Assembly: GCA_047630175.1 (NCBI GenBank)
Contig: JBLHVI010000014.1
Coordinates: forward strand, 1 to 64,000
From: UBA4582 sp047630175
GTDB lineage: Bacteria > Pseudomonadota > Gammaproteobacteria > Pseudomonadales > Azotimanducaceae
DNA length: 64,000 nucleotides
Direction: 5' to 3'
This document shows positions 8,350 to 18,401 of the stretch, piece by piece. Made by a program: the position numbers and the translations under genes. Numbering within the stretch: the stretch's first letter is position 1; each line of letters begins with the position of its first letter. The notes under the pieces were generated by a model that saw only the letters and a program-made list of their open reading frames with translations, searched no databases and had not been told where the DNA came from.

Positions 8350-10725
8350 ATGTGGCGCTTTGGCTCTATCATTCTATGGTCCACAACGGCTTTATGCTGT
8401 GGCGCTGTTCTCATTCTTGCCGCAGCGTATCTGTACCTAAACCCACAAATACCCGATGCCAGCACCTTTAAAAACGTCAAACTAAGGGCGCCTCTGAGCA
8501 TTTTTTCAGCCGATGACAAGCTCATCCAAGAATTCGGCGAGCGTTTGGTACCGGTCACATTTGAAGAAATACCCCCGTTATTCATCAGCGCACTGCTCGA
8601 CACCGAGGACAAGCGTTTCTTCGAGCACTCAGGCATTGACCTAATCACCTTAGCAAATGCCTCATGGCAGCTAATTCGCAATAAGGGCGCCATTCGCACT
8701 GGCGCTAGCACGATTACCATGCAGCTAGTGAAAAACATTTCCGGCGAAACTGAGCAGCGCTTTATCCGCAAGTTTAAAGAGATGCTGCTGGCCCTGAAAA
8801 TAGAGCAGGAGCTCAGTAAAGAAGAAATTCTCGCGCTATATCTCAACATTATTCCCTTTGGAAAGCACGCTTTCGGCATTCAAGCCGCAGCCAACACCTA
8901 TTATGGTAAAGACATGGGGCAACTGAACTTGCCGCAATTAGCCATGCTAGCGGGTATACCTCAGGCCCCGGAGGCAGGCAACCCTATAAACGGTCCCGAG
9001 CGTGCACTGATTCGCCGCAACTTAGTACTTATGCGCATGTTTGAGCAGGGGTCCATTAACCAAACTGACTACGACAGCGCCACTGCAACCGCTATTACCG
9101 CTGAGGTCTACGACAGGGACATCGAGCTTCCAGCGCTTTATTTGGCTGAAATGGTAAGGAAGCGCTTACTAAGTGACTACGGCAGTAATGTCTATAACGA
9201 AGGCCTGATCGTGCGCACCACCCTCGACAGCACCAAACAACTCGCTGCAGAACAGGCAGTTATTCAGCAACTCAATGCCTATGATCGTCGGCACGGGTAT
9301 CGCGGCCCTGAAGCACGCGCTGTCCAAGGTACCGATCAGTTTCTGGCGGCGCCAGAGTATGGCTACCCGAACAACTGGCTGGATACTTTGAAAGCGGCTC
9401 GCATTGTCGGCGATCAGCACCCAGGGATTGTTGTCAACGTCAGGGATCAATCCATCGACGTGCTCACCCGCGACCAAAATCTGATAACACTGCAGTGGGG
9501 CGCCTTAAATTGGGCCCGCCCCTACATTAACGTCAATAGCCGAGGACCTGCTCCGCGATCAGCAGCAGACATCGTCGGCCCGGGGGATTTGATTCGAATA
9601 CAGGTAGATACAGAGCAAGGATGGGTCCTCGGGCAGGTACCCGCGATTCAGGGCGCACTGGTGTCGCTCGACCCTACAGACGGCGCTATCAAGGCACTGG
9701 TTGGCGGCTATGACTTTAGCACCAAACAATTTAACCATGCGACTCAGGCCCACCGTCAGCCCGGCTCAAATTTTAAACCATTTTTCTATGCTGGCGCCCT
9801 AGAGAACGGGCTAACTGCGGCCTCCATATACAATGATGCCCCTGTCGTACTCCCCGGTGGCGAGCAAGAAGAAGTCTATCGGCCAACAAACTCGGGCGAC
9901 GTTTTTCATGGCAACATCCGCTTGCGGGAAGCACTATACCGCTCCATCAACCTCGTCTCGCTACGCGTTATTTTAGATTTTGGGCCGAAGAACACTATCG
10001 ACTATGTCAAACGCTTCGGCTTTGACACCAGCAACTTCCCCTCCAACGTTCAACTAGCCTTCGGCGGCGGAACGATCGCACTTACGCCGCTGGAAATAGC
10101 CACGGGCTACGCAGCTTTTGCGAATGGTGGCTATAAAGTTGAGCCCTACTTCATTCAGGAGATTGATTCATACAACTTCGACCCGGTTTTTGTTGCTAAC
10201 CCGACAAAGGTCTGCGGAACAGTCTGCGGCGATCATTCACCTGCCACGGCGATCATCGAACCACGGGTAGCCTATATTATGAACAGTATTTTAAATGACG
10301 TTATGCGCAGGGGCACAGGAACCAAAGCAACCCGGGCGTTGAATCGCACAGACTTGAAAGGCAAAACGGGCACCACCAACGATGCCGACATTTGGTTCTC
10401 TGGCTTCACCCGTGACCTGGTAGCAACGACGTGGGCAGGCTTTAGCGATAATAGTCCGGTGGGATCCAGAGAATGGGGTTCGACCACACCGATTGAGACT
10501 TGGATCGCTTACATGCGTGAAGCGTTACCCGCGGAATCCGACTCTACCACCCTACCCCTACCCGACCGCATGGTTACGCTGAGGATTGATCCGGCGACTG
10601 GTCAGCGCGCAGAGCCAGGAGATCCCGACGCGATCTTTGAAATGTTCCGCGAGGAGCAGGCTCCGCCGCCCAAGCTAGCCAACAAAGTAACGCCAGAATC
10701 ACGCCCCCTACAACAGATTTTCTAA
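8350..10725 (+). CDS. mrcA: Penicillin-binding protein 1A (class A)
   Basis: Bifunctional peptidoglycan glycosyltransferase/transpeptidase at the inner membrane. One N-terminal membrane helix is followed by a GT51 domain (EDKRFFEHSGID, GASTITMQLVKN, KEEILALYLNIIPFG), an OB-like insertion, and the transpeptidase domain. That domain has the catalytic Ser473 in QPGSNFKPF, an SxN motif in RSINLVS, and KTGTTND. Length 791 aa matches pseudomonad PonA. It is divergent from pilM, a conserved arrangement. Confidence 0.97.
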   Translation: MWRFGSIILWSTTALCCGAVLILAAAYLYLNPQIPDASTFKNVKLRAPLSIFSADDKLIQEFGERLVPVTFEEIPPLFISALLDTEDKRFFEHSGIDLITLANASWQLIRNKGAIRTGASTITMQLVKNISGETEQRFIRKFKEMLLALKIEQELSKEEILALYLNIIPFGKHAFGIQAAANTYYGKDMGQLNLPQLAMLAGIPQAPEAGNPINGPERALIRRNLVLMRMFEQGSINQTDYDSATATAITAEVYDRDIELPALYLAEMVRKRLLSDYGSNVYNEGLIVRTTLDSTKQLAAEQAVIQQLNAYDRRHGYRGPEARAVQGTDQFLAAPEYGYPNNWLDTLKAARIVGDQHPGIVVNVRDQSIDVLTRDQNLITLQWGALNWARPYINVNSRGPAPRSAADIVGPGDLIRIQVDTEQGWVLGQVPAIQGALVSLDPTDGAIKALVGGYDFSTKQFNHATQAHRQPGSNFKPFFYAGALENGLTAASIYNDAPVVLPGGEQEEVYRPTNSGDVFHGNIRLREALYRSINLVSLRVILDFGPKNTIDYVKRFGFDTSNFPSNVQLAFGGGTIALTPLEIATGYAAFANGGYKVEPYFIQEIDSYNFDPVFVANPTKVCGTVCGDHSPATAIIEPRVAYIMNSILNDVMRRGTGTKATRALNRTDLKGKTGTTNDADIWFSGFTRDLVATTWAGFSDNSPVGSREWGSTTPIETWIAYMREALPAESDSTTLPLPDRMVTLRIDPATGQRAEPGDPDAIFEMFREEQAPPPKLANKVTPESRPLQQIF

Positions 10726-10798
10726 AATCCGCGCCCGTCGGCTACGCGCTTGCCGCCCCAGCGACACGGCTTGTCATGCGCGGAGGGAGGTAGAACGA

Positions 10799-12049
10799 TT
10801 ACTCGTAGACTGGCAAAACATTGATTCGAGCGACCCCAGAGTCAATCGCCGCCTGAGCCACTGCGGTGGAAACTCGATGTTTGAGGCGCGGATCCAAAGG
10901 CTTAGGGATAATGTAGTCTGGACCAAAAACCAGGCTGTCGACGTCATCATAAGCCGCAATCACCTCAGGCAAGGCAGGCTCTTTGGCCAGATCACGAATA
11001 GCGTGGACTGCAGCCATCTTCATGGCTTCATTTATCTCGCGAGCGCGCACATCTAGCGCGCCGCGAAAAATAAAGGGAAAACACAGCACATTATTAACTT
11101 GATTCGGATAATCAGAACGCCCGGTCGCCATAATTACGTCATCCCGAATCGACCGCGCCAACTCCGGCTTAATCTCTGGATCTGGATTTGCCATGGCGAA
11201 TATAATAGGCTGCGGCGCCATATTCAATAAGCTTTGTTCGTCGAGCAAGTTCGCCCCCGACACACCAATAAATACATCCGCGTCTTCACACGCGTCAGCT
11301 AGCGTGCGTTTATTTGTCACCTGCGCGTACAGGCGTTTCTCGTCATTTAGTCCCTCACGCTCGGCATGAATCACACCCTTAGAATCGAGCATATAAATAT
11401 TGCCTTTGTCCGCGCCCAACACCACGAGCAAATTCATAATCGCATTTGCCGCTGCACCTGCGCCAAGACAAACGATCCGAGCAGCACTTAACGCCTTGCC
11501 ACGCAATTCTAGGGCATTCAATAGTCCTGCGGCAGCCACAATCGCGGTACCGTGTTGGTCGTCGTGGAATACCGGTATATCAAGCATCGCTTTGAGTCGA
11601 CGCTCAATCTCAAAACAGGCTGGCGCAGCAATATCTTCGAGATTGATACCACCGAAAGTGTGGGCAATCAGAGCCACTGTATTCACCATTTCATCGACAT
11701 TTTCTGTCGCTACTTCAATGTCAAAGCAATCGATGTCTGCGAAGCGTTTGAACAACAAAGCCTTTCCTTCCATAACAGGCTTACTTGCTAGCGCGCCCAG
11801 ATTACCTAAGCCCAGAATCGCCGTGCCGTTACTGATCACGCCGACCAAGTTACCTTTAGCGGTGTAGCGGTAAGCCATCTCGGGGTCCGCAGCGATTTCT
11901 TTTACCGGCTCGCCAACACCCGGTGAGTAGGCCAGCGCCAGATCATCGGCGTTCAAGGCACGGGTCGTGAGCGCTAGCGCTATTTTTCCCGGCGTTGGCT
12001 CTGCGTGATAACGAAGGGCACGGTCTCGCATTGTCTCTTTCTCAGTCAT
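10799..12049 (-). CDS. maeB: NAD(P)-dependent malic enzyme, short form
   Basis: Oxidative decarboxylation of malate to pyruvate in the cytosol. The malic domain carries the tyrosine region LAYSPGVGEP, Lys in GKALLFKRFADIDCFDIE, and metal-binding acidic residues in VFHDDQHGTA. The Rossmann domain has IVCLGAGAAANAI. At 416 aa it is the short form and lacks the phosphotransacetylase-like C-terminal domain of E. coli MaeB (about 760 aa). Cofactor preference cannot be told from sequence alone. The position between ponA and rpmE agrees with Pseudomonas. Confidence 0.93.
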   Translation of the reverse strand: MTEKETMRDRALRYHAEPTPGKIALALTTRALNADDLALAYSPGVGEPVKEIAADPEMAYRYTAKGNLVGVISNGTAILGLGNLGALASKPVMEGKALLFKRFADIDCFDIEVATENVDEMVNTVALIAHTFGGINLEDIAAPACFEIERRLKAMLDIPVFHDDQHGTAIVAAAGLLNALELRGKALSAARIVCLGAGAAANAIMNLLVVLGADKGNIYMLDSKGVIHAEREGLNDEKRLYAQVTNKRTLADACEDADVFIGVSGANLLDEQSLLNMAPQPIIFAMANPDPEIKPELARSIRDDVIMATGRSDYPNQVNNVLCFPFIFRGALDVRAREINEAMKMAAVHAIRDLAKEPALPEVIAAYDDVDSLVFGPDYIIPKPLDPRLKHRVSTAVAQAAIDSGVARINVLPVYE

Positions 12050-12184
12050 GTTTCTTCACTCCACTCAATTGCTCGTATGCCCAATATCTATTAATGCCGC
12101 AGTTAGTCCCAACGACCCGAACCTGTTGTGTCGACCAGGCTTTTTCATAAACCGCACTGAAAACGCACATGCTAAAGAGTACTC

Positions 12185-12218
12185 AAAAAAAAAGGCGCCT
12201 GTGGAGGCACCTTTTTTT
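12185..12218 (-). terminator. Intrinsic terminator downstream of rpmE
   Basis: An A-run, GGCGCC, a 6-nt loop, GGCACC and a T-run form a stem with one G-U type mismatch and U-tracts on both strands. It lies 90 bp past the rpmE stop and upstream of maeB, so it can end rpmE transcripts and may work in both directions. Confidence 0.8.
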
Positions 12219-12308
12219 GTGTTGCTTACTTTCGCCTGCATGACTGCTGGTTCCATTGGTTAGACGCGTTAGCATCGTTAACCATAAGGACGCGGGTATC
12301 GCTATCGC

Positions 12309-12524
12309 CTACTTAGCTGCGCCACGACCGCCGAAACGCTTGTTAAAGCGATCAATTCGACCTGCAGTATCAAGGATCTTCTGTTTACCTGTGTAGAACG
12401 GATGGCACTGTGAACAAACGTCCAAGTGAATGTCTGCACAAACGGTTGAACTCGTCTGAATGACATGTCCACAGCTACAGTCGGCCGTAATTGTCTTATA
12501 TTCGGGGTGTATTTCTGGCTTCAT
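12309..12524 (-). CDS. rpmE: 50S ribosomal protein L31, zinc-binding type
   Basis: Structural protein at the ribosomal subunit interface. The 71-aa protein starts MKPEIHPEYKTITADCSCGH and retains the four zinc ligands: Cys16, Cys18 and the later CSQC pair. It is therefore the C+ form, which often serves as a zinc reserve replaced by a C- paralogue during zinc limitation; no paralogue is in this window. Divergent from priA. Confidence 0.97.
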   Translation of the reverse strand: MKPEIHPEYKTITADCSCGHVIQTSSTVCADIHLDVCSQCHPFYTGKQKILDTAGRIDRFNKRFGGRGAAK

Positions 12525-12741
12525 TTTAATTACCTGACTTTCGCAAGGGGGCGAATGATACCAGAGAATTTCTTAATGGCAAGCACGATTATCAGCAGAC
12601 CTACAACATCCACGGTAACGACGATGTTGGTACCCACTATTCAACATCGCATGCCTTCGTAAAACAGTGACCTAAGTTTAGGATGAACGGGTCACCAGCA
12701 GACAAATTAGGCATAATACCTACTGCATCCTGTAACCATCT

Positions 12742-15018
12742 TTGAAATCCGGCGTTGTGACTGACACAGTTTACCTTCAAATCGCTTTACCTACGCCGCT
12801 GCGGCGAGCTTTTTCCTATCTGCCAGCGGCAACGGAGGAAATCGCTGATGATTTGTTGAGCATGCCTCTCGCAAATGCTCAGCAACCGAGCGACCCGCAG
12901 CCGGGCACCCCTCAGCCGGGCACACGCTTTTACGTACCGTTTGGGCGGCAGAAATTGACAGGCATATTGCTTGGCACGACAACTGGCGCTGGCGTTGACC
13001 CAACGAAGGTTCGCGCAGTCATCCGCCAAATTGATGACACTCCGTTACTACCACCGACCCTTATTGCGTTGTGCCAGTGGGCGGCTGACTATTACCACCA
13101 CCCTATTGGCGAAGTCTTCAGTGCTGCCCTGCCTCGCCTGTTGCGCGACGGCGAGCCCCTGGCTGCAACACAGCGGTCACTCGTGCTCAGCGACGCAGCG
13201 CCGACGCCGCTGCCGGAACTGTGGCGCGCGCCTCGCCAAGCTGCTTTATTGTCAATGTTACAGACGAATGCCTTGGGTATAACAACAACGGAACTTAAAG
13301 TGGCGGGCTTCTCCGCTAGCATCATCAAACAATTGATCGACCGTGGCATTGCCTGTTGGATACAACGTCCCCTGTTCCAAGCACCCTTCGATCATCAACG
13401 CTCACTGCATGATCCTGCTGAGATAGCGCTTAATCCTGCGCAACAGCAGGCTGTTGAGGCAATGGCAGCAGCGTCCGTGGCAACCTGGTTACTGCACGGC
13501 ATTACCGGCAGTGGCAAAACCGAAGTATACTTTCGCGCCATTGCTGCGGTCCTACAAACGGGTCACCAGGCACTGGTGCTGGTACCAGAAATAGGCCTAA
13601 CACCACAAACAGTCAGCCGCTTCACTCAGCGCTTTTCTGCCCCCATTGTCGTGCTACATTCTGGCTTGTCCGACCGAGAGCGTCTCGACGGCTTCAGAGC
13701 TGCGAAAAATGGCAGTGCTGCCATTATCATCGGTACTCGCTCAGCAATTTTTACACCATTAAAGAATCCGGGACTCATTGTTATCGACGAGGAGCACGAC
13801 GCCTCATTTAAACAACAGGAGGGCTTTCGCTATTCAGCCCGTGACGTAGCAGTTATGCGCGGTCACCTTGAGGGCATTAACGTCATACTTGGTTCCGCGA
13901 CGCCATCCTTAGAGAGTCTGCAAAACGCCCACAGTGGCAAGTATCGATACCTGAGCCTGCCTGATCGTGCTGGCGGCGCGCAGCCCGCCAAATACAAAAT
14001 CATAAGCACCCGCGATCAAATACTGCAGGACGGTTTCTCGGCGCCGCTAACCAAACTCATTGGCGAGCATTTGGCCGCAGACAATCAGGTTCTCGTCTTT
14101 CTCAATCGCCGCGGGTTTTCGCCGACCCTTATTTGCCAGGGCTGTGGCTGGCTTGCAGAGTGTCGCCACTGTGATGCTCGACTCACTTATCACGCCAGCT
14201 TCGGACGCTTGATGTGCCACCACTGTGGCGCCCAACAGCAGGTGCCTCGTCTCTGCCCGAGCTGTAAGGAAGCCCAATTGGTGCCTCTTGGCGCCGGCAC
14301 ACAGCGCGCCGAACAGGTTTTACACAAGCTATTCGCGCCATGCCCGGTGATCCGCATCGACCGTGACACAACCCGGCGTAAAGGCGCATTTAACGACATC
14401 ATTGAGCAGCTGAACAAGCCTGGCCCCGCGATCTTAGTAGGCACACAACTGCTTGCTAAAGGCCATCATTTTCCTAATGTGACGCTGGTCGCTATCGTTG
14501 ATATGGATGCGGGTTTTTATAGCGCCGACTTCAAAGCCACGGAGCGCATGGCGCAGCTCTTGCTGCAAGTTGGCGGACGCGCTGGCCGCGAGCACAAACT
14601 CGGCACGGTGGCACTACAAACTCAGTTTCCCGAGCAACCCATCTTGCTGACATTGATACAGCACGGCTACTTGGCCTTTACTCAACAACTTCTTGTTGAA
14701 CGCAGCAACAACGACCTACCACCTTTTCATTATCACACCCTGCTGCGCGCCGAATCCAGCCACGCCACTGAAGCCATGGATTTTCTCGGCAGCCTGCAAC
14801 AGAAATTACCTCAAAATATGGGCGTTGAAATCCTTGGCCCCATCCCCGCCAGTATGGAGAAACGCGCAGGCCGCGTACGCGCGCAACTACTATTCTCCAG
14901 CGCCAGTCGCCGCGATTTACACTATGCACTGGACGCTTGCCTACAGCTGATCGAACAGGCTCCTCCGGGGCGAAGACTGCGCTGGTCTGTCGATGTTGAT
15001 CCTGTAGATCTATTCTAA
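12742..15018 (+). CDS. priA: Primosomal replication restart helicase PriA
   Basis: 3'-to-5' DNA helicase that reloads the replisome at collapsed forks. It has the N-terminal DNA-binding domain, Walker A GITGSGKTEVY, a DEEHD Walker B, the eight-cysteine zinc insertion (CQGCGWLAECRHC ... CHHC ... CPSC), and helicase motifs V and VI (GTQLLAKGHHF, GGRAGR). Length 758 aa. The start is uncertain: the TTG at 12742 gives this length and the GTG at 12757 would remove five residues; neither has a clear Shine-Dalgarno sequence. In Pseudomonas argS follows; here the next gene is the SPOR protein. Confidence 0.96.
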   Translation: MKSGVVTDTVYLQIALPTPLRRAFSYLPAATEEIADDLLSMPLANAQQPSDPQPGTPQPGTRFYVPFGRQKLTGILLGTTTGAGVDPTKVRAVIRQIDDTPLLPPTLIALCQWAADYYHHPIGEVFSAALPRLLRDGEPLAATQRSLVLSDAAPTPLPELWRAPRQAALLSMLQTNALGITTTELKVAGFSASIIKQLIDRGIACWIQRPLFQAPFDHQRSLHDPAEIALNPAQQQAVEAMAAASVATWLLHGITGSGKTEVYFRAIAAVLQTGHQALVLVPEIGLTPQTVSRFTQRFSAPIVVLHSGLSDRERLDGFRAAKNGSAAIIIGTRSAIFTPLKNPGLIVIDEEHDASFKQQEGFRYSARDVAVMRGHLEGINVILGSATPSLESLQNAHSGKYRYLSLPDRAGGAQPAKYKIISTRDQILQDGFSAPLTKLIGEHLAADNQVLVFLNRRGFSPTLICQGCGWLAECRHCDARLTYHASFGRLMCHHCGAQQQVPRLCPSCKEAQLVPLGAGTQRAEQVLHKLFAPCPVIRIDRDTTRRKGAFNDIIEQLNKPGPAILVGTQLLAKGHHFPNVTLVAIVDMDAGFYSADFKATERMAQLLLQVGGRAGREHKLGTVALQTQFPEQPILLTLIQHGYLAFTQQLLVERSNNDLPPFHYHTLLRAESSHATEAMDFLGSLQQKLPQNMGVEILGPIPASMEKRAGRVRAQLLFSSASRRDLHYALDACLQLIEQAPPGRRLRWSVDVDPVDLF

Positions 15019-15053
15019 GACCCCGTTTTAAGAGCAAGACCCACAGTGTTACA

Positions 15054-15629
15054 ATGACCACTACCATTCTTTTTGATCGGCCTCAAATGCCTCAAGATTT
15101 CGCTAAGCGACACCAAAACAAAGCACCCGAGAAAAGCCCGGCGCCGAGCTGGTTACTGTTCGCCACCGGTTTGATTACTGGCCTTTTTTCTGCCTTTATT
15201 CTGTTTGTCTGGCTCTATGCGCCTGGTGATGAGGAAGTCGCTCTGCTTATCGAAACGCCAACCTCAAACACCTCAGAACCGACTCCCAAAGCGGCAGTAA
15301 CGGACTGGACATTTTATGAGATTTTTCCCAAGTTTGAAGTCCCTATTGTCGAAGAATATGGACCGGACGGGGAGAAACAAATCAGCAAAGATACACGTGC
15401 CTATGTCCTACAGGCTGGCTCATTTCGCAAGGCCAATGATGCTGACAAATTACGCGCCGAACTGATCCTGCTGGGCATGGATGTCTATTTGCAAGTCATC
15501 GAAAAAGACGGTCAAACCTGGCATCGGGTGATGGTTGGCCCTATTGATAGCGAACTGGAGTTGACACGTAAGCGCAATCTCCTAGCCGAGGCTTCTATTG
15601 AAACTATTTCATTGCGCATCAACCTTTAA
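15054..15629 (+). CDS. ftsN: FtsN-like SPOR-domain division protein
   Basis: Single-pass membrane protein with a short basic cytoplasmic N-terminus, a membrane helix (WLLFATGLITGLFSAFILFVW), a periplasmic linker, and a C-terminal SPOR domain (AYVLQAGSFRKANDADKLRA ... WHRVMVGPI). SPOR domains bind denuded septal glycan. The gene between priA and hslV in Pseudomonas encodes the same kind of protein. The true start may be the ATG at 15087 (MPQDFAKRH), which resembles usual FtsN N-termini. Confidence 0.85.
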   Translation: MTTTILFDRPQMPQDFAKRHQNKAPEKSPAPSWLLFATGLITGLFSAFILFVWLYAPGDEEVALLIETPTSNTSEPTPKAAVTDWTFYEIFPKFEVPIVEEYGPDGEKQISKDTRAYVLQAGSFRKANDADKLRAELILLGMDVYLQVIEKDGQTWHRVMVGPIDSELELTRKRNLLAEASIETISLRINL

Positions 15630-15751
15630 AAACCATATTACCGGCGGCAGCATAGTCAACGCTTTTATCAACCAAGCTATTACCACCAAAGCTTGATTTT
15701 CTCGCCGCCAACCCCACCTTAATGCTTCGATAGTCAAATTTGGTAGATCCC

Positions 15752-16291
15752 GTGGAACAGTACGAAGGCACAACTATATTATCGGTCCGGCGCGGCAACA
15801 GTGTTGTTATTGGTGGCGACGGCCAAGTGTCTATGGGCAACACCGTTATGAAGGGCAACGCCCGCAAAGTTCGACGACTCTATAAAGATCAGGTCATTGC
15901 CGGCTTTGCCGGCGGCACCGCCGATGCATTCACCCTGTTTGAACGCTTTGAGGGACAACTAGAGAAGCATCAAGGCAATTTGGTACGCGCAGCTGTAGAG
16001 CTGGCCAAGGACTGGCGCACCGACCGCGCGCTGCGACGATTAGAAGCATTACTGGCGGTCGCTGACAAAAGCGCCTCGTTGATTATCACTGGCAATGGCG
16101 ATGTTATCGAACCCGAAGAAGGCATTATGGCTATCGGCTCGGGCGGTCCTTTTGCGCAATCAGCTGCCCTGGCGCTACTCCAAAACACCGAGATGGACGC
16201 CCGCGACATCGTTGAAAAAAGTTTGGCGATAGCGGCCGACATCTGTATCTATACAAACCATAATCGGACGATCGAATCGATAGAGTTTTAG
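15752..16291 (+). CDS. hslV: HslV peptidase of the HslUV protease
   Basis: Proteasome-like threonine peptidase that forms a double hexamer with HslU and degrades regulatory proteins. The GTG at 15752 is chosen because MEQYEGTTILSVRRG matches the N-terminus of HslV in related Cellvibrionales. The TTG at 15740 would add four residues. Processing before Thr-Thr is needed to expose the catalytic threonine. The GGDGQVSMGNTVMKGNARK and GSGGPFAQSAA blocks are characteristic. Confidence 0.97.
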   Translation: MEQYEGTTILSVRRGNSVVIGGDGQVSMGNTVMKGNARKVRRLYKDQVIAGFAGGTADAFTLFERFEGQLEKHQGNLVRAAVELAKDWRTDRALRRLEALLAVADKSASLIITGNGDVIEPEEGIMAIGSGGPFAQSAALALLQNTEMDARDIVEKSLAIAADICIYTNHNRTIESIEF

Positions 16292-16386
16292 CCCGCAAGC
16301 GCACTTTCTTTACAAAGAGGCTAGATCTTTTTTGAAGAAGCCCATAAAGCTTTAAGGGCAGATTATCAGCCATAACATCCCGATTC

Positions 16387-16402
16387 CCGGGCGCAAGCCC
16401 GG
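16387..16402 (+). other. GCAA-tetraloop hairpin upstream of hslU
   Basis: CCGGGC-GCAA-GCCCGG gives a perfect 6-bp stem with a GNRA loop in the 133-bp hslV-hslU gap, 22 nt before the hslU ATG. There is no T-run, so it more likely affects mRNA stability or hslU translation than terminates transcription. Confidence 0.5.
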
Positions 16403-16424
16403 ACCCAGCAGCGAGAACTAGACT

Positions 16425-17783
16425 ATGTCCACCATGACACCACGGGAAATTGTCCATGAACTGGACAAACATATTATCGGCCAAGCTGATGCCAAGCGAG
16501 CAGTGGCCATTGCCCTGCGCAACCGCTGGAGACGACTGCAACTGAACGAAGATCTTCGCGCCGAAATCTCACCCAAAAATATTCTCATGATAGGGCCCAC
16601 TGGGGTCGGTAAAACTGAGATCGCCCGACGACTTGCGAAACTCGCAGCAGCCCCGTTTGTTAAAGTCGAGGCGACCAAGTTTACCGAGGTGGGTTATGTT
16701 GGTCGCGATGTCGAATCCATCATTCGAGACCTGATGGAAGCGGCGATCAAGCTGTTGCGCGATGAACAACAAAAACTACTGGCGCCCCGCGCCCTCGAAG
16801 CTGCCGAGGAGCGCGTGTTAGACGCACTGCTGCCCAGCGCACGCAGCACAGACACTCACGCAGACCCTCACGCAGCCCCCAACACGAACAAAGACTCTAA
16901 CACTCGGCAACTGTTCCGCAAGAAACTGCGTCAGGGTGAACTCGAAGACAAAGAAATCGAGATTACCCTTAGCGCGCCGTCCGCCAGCGTAGACATTATG
17001 GCCCCCCCTGGTATGGAAGAAATGACCAGCCAGCTGCAGAACATGTTTTCTTCTATGTCGCCCGGCAAGACCAAAACTCGCACGCTGACGGTCAAAGATG
17101 CCTTAAAGCAGCTGACAGAAGAAGAAGCCTCACGCCTGATCAACGAGGACGAACTCAAGAGCCAAGCGGTCGACGCCGTTGAGCAGACGGGTATTGTGTT
17201 TATCGATGAAATGGACAAGATCGCCCGAAGAGCAGATCACAGCGGCGGCGCTGACGTTTCCCGAGAAGGCGTGCAACGCGACCTCTTACCTTTGATCGAA
17301 GGCTGTAATGTCACAACCAAATACGGCATCGTTAAAACTGACCATATCCTGTTTATCACCTCTGGCGCGTTTCATCTCAGCAAGCCATCGGACCTGATCC
17401 CAGAACTCCAAGGACGTTTGCCAATTCGCGTCGAATTAGCAGCGCTTACGGTCAACGATTTTGAGCGTATTCTGGCTGAACCTAGCGCCTCTTTGATGGA
17501 GCAGTACCAAGCCCTCATGCAGACAGAGGGCATTACTCTGGACTTTACGCCGGATGGCATTACCCGCATCGCAGAAATTGCTTGGCAAGTAAACGAACGA
17601 ACAGAAAATATCGGCGCGCGGCGCCTACATACTGTTCTGGAGAGACTGCTCGAAGAGATATCTTTTGAAGGCGCGGACAACCAGTCCGTCAACGAGGGGC
17701 ACATTAGCATCAACGCTCAGTATGTTAATGACCACCTCGCCAACCTTGCCGCAGACGAAGACCTAAGCCGCTATATTCTGTAG
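16425..17783 (+). CDS. hslU: HslU ATPase subunit of the HslUV protease
   Basis: AAA+ unfoldase that recognises substrates and feeds them to HslV. It has the N-terminal MTPREIVHELDKHIIGQ, Walker A GPTGVGKTE, the pore loop GYVGRD, an intermediate I-domain rich in Glu/Lys, Walker B VFIDEMDKI, a sensor-2 arginine in NIGARRL, and the C-terminal tail DLSRYIL that inserts into HslV. Length 452 aa is standard. Confidence 0.98.
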   Translation: MSTMTPREIVHELDKHIIGQADAKRAVAIALRNRWRRLQLNEDLRAEISPKNILMIGPTGVGKTEIARRLAKLAAAPFVKVEATKFTEVGYVGRDVESIIRDLMEAAIKLLRDEQQKLLAPRALEAAEERVLDALLPSARSTDTHADPHAAPNTNKDSNTRQLFRKKLRQGELEDKEIEITLSAPSASVDIMAPPGMEEMTSQLQNMFSSMSPGKTKTRTLTVKDALKQLTEEEASRLINEDELKSQAVDAVEQTGIVFIDEMDKIARRADHSGGADVSREGVQRDLLPLIEGCNVTTKYGIVKTDHILFITSGAFHLSKPSDLIPELQGRLPIRVELAALTVNDFERILAEPSASLMEQYQALMQTEGITLDFTPDGITRIAEIAWQVNERTENIGARRLHTVLERLLEEISFEGADNQSVNEGHISINAQYVNDHLANLAADEDLSRYIL

Positions 17784-18232
17784 TGACCAGTCTGGGTTTA
17801 TACTCACATGCATTCATTAGCATGCACCCTTTCCACACGCACTTAAATACGGACGCAAACAACGTGACACCGACAGCAGTCAAGCTACACCAAGTTTCTG
17901 GCATTCTCGAGCTAACCTATGAAGATGGCTTACGCTTCGATTTGAGTGCCGAGTATTTGAGAGTGCATTCGCCATCTGCAGAAGTGCAAGGTCACTCACC
18001 AAGCCAAGCGGTGCTACAGGAAGGTAAAAAGCACGTCAAGATCGCCGATCTTGAGCCTCAAGGCCATTACGCCATCAAAATCATTTTTTCCGACGGCCAT
18101 AATAGTGGAATATTTACTTGGACTTTCCTGTATGAACTGGGCTCGCAGCAGGCGCAAAAATGGGCGAGATATATCGAACAGCTAGCAACTGCCGGCAAAA
18201 GTCGCGAACCGCGTTTTATTGCGGTCAGTTAG
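17783..18232 (+). CDS. DUF971 / GBBH-like N-terminal domain protein
   Basis: Small protein of the DUF971 family, related to the N-terminal domain of gamma-butyrobetaine hydroxylase and to iron-sulfur assembly factors. Recognisable segments are TAVKLHQVSGILELTYEDG, LSAEYLRVHSPSAEVQGH and the C-terminal WTFLYELG. It follows hslU as in Pseudomonas (PA5055). The GTG at 17783 overlaps the hslU stop, but the conserved part begins near a GTG at 17864, which would give a more usual 122 aa; an ATG at 17822 is also possible. The molecular role is not established. Confidence 0.85.
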   Translation: MTSLGLYSHAFISMHPFHTHLNTDANNVTPTAVKLHQVSGILELTYEDGLRFDLSAEYLRVHSPSAEVQGHSPSQAVLQEGKKHVKIADLEPQGHYAIKIIFSDGHNSGIFTWTFLYELGSQQAQKWARYIEQLATAGKSREPRFIAVS

Positions 18233-18401
18233 TCACTCGCCAAGCCACTAGCGACTGATCGTAACGGTTTGCACCGGTAAAATATCGGCTGAGGTTGTGC
18301 ATGACTCTGCAAAGACAGGTAATATAAATAGGCGGGTAACGACGCCGAAAACAGAGCTATTAACAGGTCCACTGAAAAGTCCAGCACAGGTCAAGCAAGG
18401 C

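Noticed and set aside
11400..11867. 155-aa plus-strand frame antisense to maeB
   Set aside because: Composition is that of an antisense shadow (Ser/Ala/Arg-rich, no domain); maeB on the other strand is unambiguous.
15740..15790. N-terminal extension before the HslV catalytic threonine
   Set aside because: Short extensions of this kind occur in HslV of related bacteria and are removed by processing.
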